Part shown: in pieces, positions 1 through 6,491 of the stretch | How positions within the stretch are numbered: the stretch's first letter is position 1 | Layout of the letters: each line of letters begins with the position of its first letter | NCBI GenBank assembly: GCA_937876435.1 | Contig: CALEIL010000176.1 | Coordinates: 1 to 12,106, forward strand | DNA length: 12,106 nucleotides | Direction: 5' to 3' | Source of the DNA: an uncultured Bacteroidota bacterium | Lineage (GTDB): Bacteria; Bacteroidota; Bacteroidia; Chitinophagales; Saprospiraceae | Position numbers and translations under genes: made by a program | Notes under the pieces: generated by a model | Databases searched by the model: none | What the model was told of the DNA's origin: nothing | The model's input: only the letters and a program-made list of their open reading frames with translations

Positions 1-31
1 TGTCAAAAAATATTTTAAAAAACATTGATAG

Positions 32-418
32 CTACTTAAATTTCCGCACACTAGCACCCGTTGCGGGTTTGGCAGGATTCCATCTCACATTTTGGATATG
101 GGTCGATCCTAAGGATCTCAATGCGCTAATTAACACCCTTTCCCCCGATTGAAATCGGGGGCTACAAAATTGACCGAGCCTCCGGCTCTCTAACATTTCC
201 AAAATCCGCATGATCGGAAGAAGCCATGTCAATCTGTGTGATATGTGGAATCCATGCCAACGACAACATTCTGAAGGTGGAAATCTTCTTATTGTGCATT
301 TGGGCCTAAAACTATAATAGGTGTGCGATTTATTGGTGGTTATAAAACGTATCATTTTCCCAATTCGCAGGATTGTTTCTGATGTAACTGGAAATTCTCC
401 GATACGATAATTCATCAC
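32..418. repeat. Intergenic hairpin-rich repeat region (REP/BIME-like)
   Basis: This stretch holds three short perfect hairpins. Bases 56-60 pair with 64-68 (ACCCG/CGGGT, 3-base loop). Bases 142-150 pair with 153-161 (CCCCCGATT/AATCGGGGG, 2-base loop). Bases 176-180 pair with 184-188 (GAGCC/GGCTC, 3-base loop). Closely spaced GC-rich palindromes between genes are typical of dispersed REP-like elements mobilised by IS200-like (RAYT) transposases, though no such transposase is visible here. A minus-strand frame of 128 codons stays open across the region, but its translation is rich in Arg, Cys, His and Trp, has no recognisable domain and runs straight through the hairpins, so I do not call it a gene. 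The hairpins are direct observation; membership of a genome-wide repeat family is inference. Confidence 0.5.
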
Positions 419-481
419 GAATGATGTGTTCAGGGTAATTTCCTTGCCATATTTTGAAATTATTGATCTTTCAGAATCTAT

Positions 482-2323
482 CTATTTTCCATGCATGAAT
501 CGCACACTCATCCCCCCATTGAACCATCTCCCGGGCATAGGCACACCGCTGGTTTCGGTGTATGATTCATTGGTGATATTGTTGACCTGGACCCATACCT
601 TGCCCCGGTCCCAATGATACTGGACCTGCGCATCCAGGAGGGCATAGTCTTCCAGATTGACCCGGTCGAGATAACGACCGCTCAGGTTATAACTTATCCG
701 GTCGGTGACATTCCCATCCAGGCTGATCATGGCCTGGTGCCTGAGGTTGTCAAGCGCGTATCTTGAAAAATTGGATTGGTCACTATCGACCAGATCCGCC
801 TGAATATAGGTATAAAAAACCTTGAGGTTGGAAATCCTCCAATCGTTCTCCGGAAATCGATACCGGTTTTCCATCTCGATCCCCTGGATCCTGGCGTGAT
901 AAAAATTCTGGGGTTTCCAGGGATCCTCCTCTTTTTCCTTGACCCAATCGATGAGATTGCGACTGTCGCGCATAAAATAAGCACCGTTGATGAACCACCG
1001 GTCCCCAAAATACTTAAAACCTCCTTCGTAGGTCATGGCTTTCTCCGGCTCCAACTGTTCGTTCCCGATGTTGGTCGGGCCGATGTAATACAAGTCCGTG
1101 TACGTGGGAACCCTGTAAGTCTGTCCGGCGTTAGCGTATACATTCCACCTGGGATTGATCTCGAATCCCAGATCGATCCCCGGATAAAAAAAGGTACCAA
1201 ACTCCGTGAAATAATTTACGCTTATCCCGGGGGTGGCGGAAAATTTCCCCGATTGCAATCGGTGTTCCAGAAATGCCGCCACTTCTTGCCGGGTGTGATC
1301 GCCGAGGTTGTTGCTCTGTATACCGATGGCCCGAAATTCCAGACCCAATCCAGTCAATCCAGCCCGGGATGCCCATCCGGAATTTACCTCTGCACCCAAG
1401 GTATTGGTAATATGAAGATTGCGGTACACCCCTGGCTGCTCACGGACGAGCAGGTACTCGTCCTGGTTCCTCCTCCAGTAAACGGAAGGCTTGATGTGCC
1501 ATCGATTACCGATTTTAGAAAATCCCACCTGGGCATTGCTGGTTTGGATTTCTTCGTATTGGTCGACATAAGTGGGACTCGCATAAAAACCGTTCGCTCC
1601 AAATTTACGATCCGCGTGCCCCGCCAGGACGGACCATTTTCCCTGATCCGTATTCCATTCGTTCTGGTAGAATAGCTGCGTGGTTTTGAAATCTGTATTG
1701 TGCCGGAATCCGTCGCTGCGGATGTGCGACACGTTCATCACCTGATGAAAATCTTCCGCCCCCAGAGAAACGGCAGCACTCCCCTGGAAGGTGCCGTACG
1801 ATCCTCCTTCCAGACTCAATGTTGTCTGGGGAAGATCCGGAATCCTGGTAATGATGTTGATCGCCCCGGCTAGTGCATTCTGCCCATACCGCCTGGATCC
1901 CGGTCCTTTCAATACCTCGATCCTTTGGATGGCTTCCAGCGGGACCGGAATATTGAGCGAGTGATGCCCCGTCTGGGGATCGTTGATCTTTACTCCATTG
2001 ATCATGACCAGTACCTGTTCAAAAGTAGAACCCCTCAGACTCAGGTCCGCCTGGCTTCCCTTGATCCCTCGATTTCGGATGTCTACTCCTGGCAGATACG
2101 CCAATAATTCATTTATACTTTGTACGGGCAACTTTTCGATGTCAGCGCGTGTTAAAAAATGGATCGTTCGGTTTGATTGGGAAAAAGGCAACTGGATCCT
2201 TTGGTCATTGATCTTTATATCGGGTATTTGGATAATGGTATCGGTTTGTGCCTCGATATTATTTCCTGAATAAAACAAACATTTTGTAATTATAAGGCAT
2301 AGATATAATCTTTTCATAGTCAT
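482..2323 (-). CDS. TonB-dependent outer membrane receptor, BtuB-like
   Basis: This protein is an outer membrane active transporter energised by TonB-ExbB-ExbD. The 613-residue product is close to the size of E. coli BtuB. It has a signal peptide (residues 1 to about 25, cleavage near NIEA/Q) and a short segment at about 32-40 (IQIPDIKIND) that could be the TonB box. The plug domain spans about 53-160, with the family motifs DLSLRGSTFEQVLVMINGV (93-111) and IQRIEVLKGPGSRRYGQNAL (132-151). A long beta-barrel follows, with C-terminal strands containing NNITNESY and PMPGRWF. The last barrel strand ends at Phe609 with a four-residue tail. It lacks the N-terminal carboxypeptidase-like domain of SusC proteins and has no SusD partner, which argues against a polysaccharide-utilisation receptor. 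The substrate is not shown: cobalamin, another cofactor or a siderophore are all possible. The 67-base gap upstream is too short for a cobalamin riboswitch. ATG at 2323 and ATG two codons later are both possible starts. Confidence 0.93.
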   Translation of the reverse strand: MTMKRLYLCLIITKCLFYSGNNIEAQTDTIIQIPDIKINDQRIQLPFSQSNRTIHFLTRADIEKLPVQSINELLAYLPGVDIRNRGIKGSQADLSLRGSTFEQVLVMINGVKINDPQTGHHSLNIPVPLEAIQRIEVLKGPGSRRYGQNALAGAINIITRIPDLPQTTLSLEGGSYGTFQGSAAVSLGAEDFHQVMNVSHIRSDGFRHNTDFKTTQLFYQNEWNTDQGKWSVLAGHADRKFGANGFYASPTYVDQYEEIQTSNAQVGFSKIGNRWHIKPSVYWRRNQDEYLLVREQPGVYRNLHITNTLGAEVNSGWASRAGLTGLGLEFRAIGIQSNNLGDHTRQEVAAFLEHRLQSGKFSATPGISVNYFTEFGTFFYPGIDLGFEINPRWNVYANAGQTYRVPTYTDLYYIGPTNIGNEQLEPEKAMTYEGGFKYFGDRWFINGAYFMRDSRNLIDWVKEKEEDPWKPQNFYHARIQGIEMENRYRFPENDWRISNLKVFYTYIQADLVDSDQSNFSRYALDNLRHQAMISLDGNVTDRISYNLSGRYLDRVNLEDYALLDAQVQYHWDRGKVWVQVNNITNESYTETSGVPMPGRWFNGGMSVRFMHGK

Positions 2324-2390
2324 ATTGATAGACTTTCAATTGAGTGGTAAAGGTGGGAAAAATTATTAATATAAACCAAAATTTAATGCC
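2324..2390. promoter_or_regulatory. Divergent intergenic region, presumably two promoters
   Basis: The 67 AT-rich bases between the TonB receptor and the acyl-CoA dehydrogenase must contain or border both promoters, because the genes are divergent. I find no clean match to the Bacteroidota consensus (TTTG, then TAnnTTTG) on either strand. The closest is TAAATTTTG on the minus strand near 2378-2386. No Shine-Dalgarno precedes either start. The assignment rests on gene arrangement only. Confidence 0.35.
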
Positions 2391-3524
2391 ATGTACTTTT
2401 CAGATGAACAGAAAATGATCAGAAAAGTAGCTCAGGAATTTTCCGTGAAAGAGCTTTTACCAGGCGTCATCGACAGGGACAAACACGCCATTTACCCAAA
2501 AGAAGAAATCCAAAAAATGCAGGAAGCGGGGTTTATGGGTATGACCGTGGACCCGTATTATGGAGGAGGAGGAATGGACACCCTGGCCTATGTGATCGCG
2601 ATGGAAGAAATTTCGAAAATTGACCCGTCGTGTGCCGTGGCTATGTCCGTGAACAATTCGTTGGTGTGCTGGGGGCTGGAAAAATACGGAACGGAGGATC
2701 AAAAGGAAAAATTTCTTCGTCCGCTGGCTTCGGGAAAGATGCTCGGGGCATTTTGCCTTTCCGAACCAGAAGCAGGATCTGATGCCACCCATCAACGGAC
2801 CACTGCCACAAAAGAAGGAGATCACTACATCCTCCACGGGACAAAGAATTGGATCACCAATGGAAAATACGCCGACGTTTACCTGATTATGGCACAAACT
2901 CACCCTGAAAAAAAAGACCAGGGGATCAATGCATTCATCGTCCCGGCTGATACCCCCGGAATCACCACCGGTGAAAAAGAAGATAAAATGGGCATCCGGT
3001 CGAGTGACACATGCTCGTTGATGCTCGACCAGGTGAAAGTACCCCGGGAAAACCGGCTCGGTGAGGATGGTTCAGGGTTTCGGTTTGCTATGAAAACCCT
3101 CGAAGGGGGACGGATTGGAATTGCGGCACAAGCCCTGGGAATTGCAGCCGGGGCTCTGGAAAGAGCCACCCAATACTCCCGGGAGCGAACTTCCTTTGAG
3201 GTCCCTATTTCGCACCACCAGAGTATCGCCTTCAAACTGGCAGAAATGGCTACCCTGGTCGAAGCAGCCCGGCTTTTGGTTTATCAGGCAGCCCGGGATA
3301 AGGACGCCGGTGGATCCTACAGCCTTAGCGGCTCGATGGCCAAATTATTTGCAGCGGAAGCAGCCATGAAAGTCACTACGGAAGCCGTCCAGATCCACGG
3401 GGGCTATGGCTACGTGCGGGAATATCATGTAGAACGGATGATGCGGGACGCCAAGATTACCCAGATCTATGAAGGCACTTCAGAAATCCAAAAAATCGTA
3501 ATTTCACGTTCTATCTTAAAATAA
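2391..3524 (+). CDS. Acyl-CoA dehydrogenase (short-chain/butyryl-CoA type)
   Basis: This is a cytoplasmic FAD enzyme that oxidises acyl-CoA to trans-2-enoyl-CoA and passes electrons to electron-transfer flavoprotein, in fatty-acid beta-oxidation or branched amino-acid breakdown. The 377 residues match the usual 375-385. An N-terminal helical domain spans about 5-115. The middle beta domain opens with acyl-CoA dehydrogenase signature 1, LSEPEAGSDA (123-132), and includes WITNGKYAD (154-162). The C-terminal helical domain (about 230-377) holds RTSF (266-269) and signature 2, from QIHGGYGY (334-341) to MMRDAK (350-355). The catalytic base is probably Glu361 in IYEGTSEIQ, the position used by short- and medium-chain enzymes rather than the isovaleryl type. 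Chain-length preference cannot be read from the sequence. It starts at ATG in an A-rich context without a Shine-Dalgarno. The exported-protein gene 61 bases downstream may be cotranscribed but has no obvious functional link. Confidence 0.96.
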   Translation: MYFSDEQKMIRKVAQEFSVKELLPGVIDRDKHAIYPKEEIQKMQEAGFMGMTVDPYYGGGGMDTLAYVIAMEEISKIDPSCAVAMSVNNSLVCWGLEKYGTEDQKEKFLRPLASGKMLGAFCLSEPEAGSDATHQRTTATKEGDHYILHGTKNWITNGKYADVYLIMAQTHPEKKDQGINAFIVPADTPGITTGEKEDKMGIRSSDTCSLMLDQVKVPRENRLGEDGSGFRFAMKTLEGGRIGIAAQALGIAAGALERATQYSRERTSFEVPISHHQSIAFKLAEMATLVEAARLLVYQAARDKDAGGSYSLSGSMAKLFAAEAAMKVTTEAVQIHGGYGYVREYHVERMMRDAKITQIYEGTSEIQKIVISRSILK

Positions 3525-3585
3525 GGTGGAATCCTTATCGGGATTGATGGGCTTATACGTTGTTACTATGCCAAAAATCATAAAA

Positions 3586-4101
3586 ATGAAAAAATTACTG
3601 CTGACTCTGAGCCTTATTGGCATCGTAGCCGTAGCCGGAATATCTCAGAAAGCGATCTTCAAGGTCAATCTTTACACGTTTATCAAATACAGTGACCCCG
3701 AAGTATATCTGGAAATCAATCTCAACGATAAAACAAGCATCGATGCCGCCCTGAGACTTGGTTTCAACAGCTCCCCGTTCAGCAATCAGATCCACGCCAA
3801 TGTAGATCTCCGGGCAGGATACCGTTATTACCCGCTTCACAAGATCTTTGAAGTTCCTATCGGATTGTTTTTGCGGCCGGTAGCCGGGTTCACATCGCTG
3901 TACGGAGGAGGCATCAGTTCCACCGGAAACAACCGTCAGACCAGTTTTCAACTGGGCGGTACAGGAGGTGTGCAATACGTATTCAAGAAAAAATTTGCTA
4001 TAGACCTGTTCTACGGTCAAGCCTACCACTTTAGTCTCAATGACAACTTCAGTTCGGAATTCCAACCGATTTACAACATCGGGGTGGGATACGGATTTTA
4101 G
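3586..4101 (+). CDS. Small exported protein, probable outer membrane beta-barrel
   Basis: I do not recognise a named family. The product is 171 residues with a clear signal peptide (MKKLLLTLSLIGIVAVAGIS, cleavage probably just before or after QK). The rest alternates short hydrophobic and aromatic strands with polar turns, for example FKVNLYTFIKY, VDLRAGYRYYP, FQLGGTGGVQYVF and the terminal YNIGVGYGF. Ending on an aromatic residue after alternating hydrophobics is typical of outer membrane barrels, and size and pattern fit the broad eight-stranded OmpA-like or outer-membrane beta-barrel group of Bacteroidota. I chose ATG 3586 over a GTG at 3526 because it places the Lys-Lys and hydrophobic core at the N-terminus; the 20 extra residues would disrupt the signal peptide. 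It lies 61 bases after the acyl-CoA dehydrogenase on the same strand. Its role is unknown. Confidence 0.82.
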   Translation: MKKLLLTLSLIGIVAVAGISQKAIFKVNLYTFIKYSDPEVYLEINLNDKTSIDAALRLGFNSSPFSNQIHANVDLRAGYRYYPLHKIFEVPIGLFLRPVAGFTSLYGGGISSTGNNRQTSFQLGGTGGVQYVFKKKFAIDLFYGQAYHFSLNDNFSSEFQPIYNIGVGYGF

Positions 4102-4511
4102 CAGAGCGAGAATGAGAATGAGTGCGAGAATGGAAAACAAAGTAAGAAGCGCACAATCTTATTCTGGAAGTCCCTTGATTCCATAAAATAGATCGATCCC
4201 AAGTCAAGGTTTTGAATTGGAGAGGAAAAACTTCCAATTGTACTCCTCACTATGCATGAGCGTATCAAAGCTTGTTATAAAGTAGTGTTCCATTCCATAA
4301 ATTAGGAGTATTTATGAAACGGAACACTATAAGAATTAATAAGAAAACCGGATGATTTATATAGAGTCCCTGATCGCATACAATGACCGTAGTGATTGCA
4401 TCGCGAAAGGACGTATTAACCTTCTGATCAAATGCCCATTTTCCCTTTCACGCCTACCAAAAGCTCTGTCTTCAAAAAGGGGAAAATTACCTGGCAGCCA
4501 GTCAATGGATT
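4102..4511. other. Convergent intergenic region with several inverted repeats
   Basis: No convincing gene is seen in these 410 bases between two genes that point towards each other. At 4106-4132 is a low-complexity stretch with GAGAATG three times. Bases 4215-4221 and 4233-4239 (AATTGGA/TCCAATT) form a 7-base inverted repeat. Bases 4283-4329 hold a much longer one, listed separately. Near 4437-4450 and 4478-4489 are complementary ATTTTCCC-type arms, about 60 bases end to end. None is followed by a clear T-run, so I cannot name an intrinsic terminator, although transcripts from both sides should end here. Confidence 0.5.
4283..4329. repeat. Inverted repeat, 19-base arms around a 9-base centre
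   Basis: The left arm 4283-4301 (TAGTGTTCCATTCCATAAA) is complementary to the right arm 4311-4329 (TTTATGAAACGGAACACTA) at 17 of 19 positions; the centre is TTAGGAGTA. The first nine outer pairs are perfect. No T-run flanks it, so a classical terminator is unlikely. It could be a MITE or insertion-sequence remnant, a dimer-protein operator left from a lost gene, or an RNA hairpin. A Shine-Dalgarno-like AGGAG (4304-4308) lies in the centre and an ATG (4314) in the right arm, opening a 13-codon frame to TGA at 4355 (product MKRNTIRINKKTG). The frame is too short to call a gene. Confidence 0.7.
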
Positions 4512-6188
4512 CTACTCCTTGAAAATCTTGGCTACGTGATATTTTTTATCAGCCAGAAACTTCACAAAATACATTCCCGAAGGCAGGTTATTGAGTGAAA
4601 CCGTTCCGGGCAATTGCGATTCTACCCGACGTACGATCTGCCCGCGGCTGTTTATAACATCAATTTTGGCATTGGACAAAACATCTTCCGTTTGTATAGT
4701 AAGAACATCTGATACCGGGTTTGGATAAACCTTCAGGTTGAAAAACTCCAATGCGCTTACTGAATTGGTCAACGTCACGTTGATTATTTCGGATTCCAAC
4801 TCACAACCACTGGCGGTGTCGGTCACGACCACATAATAATTTCCCGGTTCTGTGACCATTAATTCATGGACCTCGGTAGTATCCACCGACTCAAATTCTT
4901 CTTTGTCTTCCGACTCTTCGCTAAAATACCAGACGTACTGATCATAAGTGGAATCGGTCTCTATGCTGGTCGAATCATCTCCATTGGTCAATATGGCCAA
5001 TTCCGGCGCTGCGAGGGTATCACATTCAGAGCCCGCATCATCACCTCCAGTTTCCAGCTTGTAAATCTGCCCGCCAAGGGACAGGGCGTAGAGATTCCCG
5101 TCGTTATCTTCCGCAAACGAAGCCACGTTGGCGATGTTGCCCATGGTCATCAGCGTATCCACGGTGGGAGTATCGAGATCATTGAGCATTGCCACATAAA
5201 TATTCCCGGAAATAAAATCTCCAAAAACATACAGGTTGTGCAGGGATGTATCCGGTCCCCTGTACCGGTATCCGCCAGTGATCGACGCGTCGCCGGTCGT
5301 ATGATCGCGTGTTATGATGGGATCTACAAACGGTCCCTCACAATCTTCGCTCGTATCATATTCCTGATCGCCTTCGTAACACCTCCATCCATAATTGAGT
5401 CCGCCCACGCTATCGCGCAACTCCAGACTTATTTCTTCCACGTCTCCCTGACCTACATCTCCTATCCACATATCCCCCGTTTCTTTATCAAAACTAAACC
5501 TCCATGGATTTCGGAGTCCATAAGACCAGATCTCTTCCATGACATCCATGGAATCCACAAACGGATTATCCTCCGGAATTCCATAAGGATCTTCGCTGTC
5601 TACGTCTATCCGAAGCATTTTCCCCAGCAAAGTGCCCAGATCCTGTGCCCTGTTCTCCGGATCACCTGCGGATCCACCGTCACCCATACCAATGTACAGG
5701 TAACCATCCGGACCAAATATAATGCACCCACCATTGTGGTTAGCATACGGCTGTTCTACCGAAAGAAGCACCATTCTCGTCGCGGTATCGATTGATGTGG
5801 AGTCAGGGTGAAATACGTACCGTACGACGGCCGTATTGTCCTCTTCATCCGTATGGTTGAGATAGAGGTACGGACTGTCAGGATAGGAGGGATGGAGAGC
5901 CACACCCAGCAAACCTTTTTCATCCTCCGCACTGCCGATATGATTGGAAATATCCAGCACCTCATCCAGATGGTTTCCATCAGCATCCACCGTTTCGACT
6001 TGTCCTGATTTCTGTATTATAACGAATCCATCATCTCCCCAGGGAACCATGGCGGTAGGTTGACTGTGGGTTTCTCCCCAGGGGGAAAACTGTAAACTAT
6101 CCTGCGCCATTATCGGAGTTACTCCAATCAACAGGGCGATTAAACAAAAATAAATAAAGTGTAAAGTTTTAAAGCGATCAAAATTCAT
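4512..6188 (-). CDS. PQQ-type glucose/sorbosone dehydrogenase-like protein with T9SS sorting tail
   Basis: This is probably an extracellular or surface-attached sugar or aldose dehydrogenase of the soluble GSDH beta-propeller family, using PQQ and calcium. The 558 residues begin with a signal peptide (1 to about 28, cleavage at MA/QD). The propeller covers about 35-380, with KGLLGVALHP (91-100), NHNGGCIIFGPDGYLYIGMG (150-169), SYGLRNPWRFSFD (222-234), GDVGQGDVEEI (243-253), NYGWRCYEG (265-273) and FGDFISGNIY (322-331). His151 and Arg226 fit the catalytic His and substrate-binding Arg of the family. An acidic Ser/Thr-rich segment and a small Ig-like domain (about 391-474, Cys389 and Cys462) follow. 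The type A T9SS sorting domain (about 484-558) has KVYPNPVSDVLTI, INSRGQIV and LPSGMYFVKF. Natural substrate and PQQ use are inferred from the family; no PQQ synthesis gene is present here. ATG at 6188 gives a good signal peptide. Confidence 0.92.
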   Translation of the reverse strand: MNFDRFKTLHFIYFCLIALLIGVTPIMAQDSLQFSPWGETHSQPTAMVPWGDDGFVIIQKSGQVETVDADGNHLDEVLDISNHIGSAEDEKGLLGVALHPSYPDSPYLYLNHTDEEDNTAVVRYVFHPDSTSIDTATRMVLLSVEQPYANHNGGCIIFGPDGYLYIGMGDGGSAGDPENRAQDLGTLLGKMLRIDVDSEDPYGIPEDNPFVDSMDVMEEIWSYGLRNPWRFSFDKETGDMWIGDVGQGDVEEISLELRDSVGGLNYGWRCYEGDQEYDTSEDCEGPFVDPIITRDHTTGDASITGGYRYRGPDTSLHNLYVFGDFISGNIYVAMLNDLDTPTVDTLMTMGNIANVASFAEDNDGNLYALSLGGQIYKLETGGDDAGSECDTLAAPELAILTNGDDSTSIETDSTYDQYVWYFSEESEDKEEFESVDTTEVHELMVTEPGNYYVVVTDTASGCELESEIINVTLTNSVSALEFFNLKVYPNPVSDVLTIQTEDVLSNAKIDVINSRGQIVRRVESQLPGTVSLNNLPSGMYFVKFLADKKYHVAKIFKE

Positions 6189-6226
6189 AGTTATATTTTT
6201 TAAGTTTTGACTGCTTTCAAGGCTAG

Positions 6227-6242
6227 CACAAATACATTTGTG
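6227..6242. promoter_or_regulatory. 16-base palindrome upstream of the GSDH-like gene, possible operator
   Basis: CACAAATACATTTGTG has perfect 7-base arms around a 2-base centre. It lies 38-54 bases upstream of the minus-strand start codon at 6188. Read on the minus strand it includes TGTATTTG, one base from the Bacteroidota -7 consensus TAnnTTTG, so it could overlap the promoter and be a repressor or activator site. I found no matching -33 element at the usual distance. Function is inferred. Confidence 0.35.
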
Positions 6243-6361
6243 GATATTACAACGGAATTTCCCCCCGTTAGCATTGCATTGAGGAGTGTTAAATTAGAAT
6301 CCAAACCGGAGTTTAACAGAAAATGAGAGTTCTGCAGGGAATTAACATCCGGGCGGTTGGG

Positions 6362-6470
6362 GTTTGTCTATTGATTCTCCAGGTCCGGCGTTTCAGGCGA
6401 ATGTCGTTTGTCAATTGATTCTCTGCTTTCTCTACGGCCTTTCGGGCGTAAGACGTTTTTCGTTTGGTTT
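6362..6470. repeat. Degenerate direct repeat downstream of the symporter gene
   Basis: The 18 bases at 6362-6379 (GTTTGTCTATTGATTCTC) recur at 6406-6423 with one mismatch. After each copy comes a second related block: CGGCGTTTCAGGCG near 6387 and CGGCCTTTCGGGCG near 6435, each followed by a CGTTT. A partial third GTTTGG begins at 6462. This looks like an old local duplication or a dispersed intergenic repeat, not a clean tandem array. Confidence 0.55.
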
Positions 6471-6491
6471 TCTACCTCTCGCTTATCCTTC

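Larger units (their letters stand above)
6189..6491. other. Intergenic region between two minus-strand genes
   Basis: These 303 bases separate the end of the anion symporter gene from the start of the GSDH-like gene and hold no gene I can support. The part near 6188 carries a palindrome and should contain the GSDH promoter. The part next to 6491 carries a degenerate direct repeat. A plus-strand frame starting inside this gap continues antisense through the symporter gene and is not credible. Confidence 0.5.

Noticed and set aside
32..418. 128-codon minus-strand frame at the left end
   Set aside because: It reads through hairpins, has atypical composition and no family; treated as repeat DNA.
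776..1675. Plus-strand frame of 299 codons
   Set aside because: It is antisense to the strongly supported TonB receptor and its translation shows no domain; open antisense frames are common in GC-balanced coding DNA.
2324..2390. Cobalamin riboswitch for the BtuB-like receptor
   Set aside because: The divergent gap is 67 bases, far too short for the roughly 200-base element, and no B12-box is seen.
3526..3585. GTG start extending the small exported protein by 20 residues
   Set aside because: The extension would sit in front of a clean Lys-Lys-led signal peptide beginning at ATG 3586.
4437..4489. Intrinsic terminator from the ATTTTCCC inverted arms
   Set aside because: The loop is long and there is no T-run after the arms on either strand.
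4866..5795. Plus-strand frame of 309 codons
   Set aside because: It is antisense to the GSDH-like gene, whose motifs are clear; no recognisable protein pattern.
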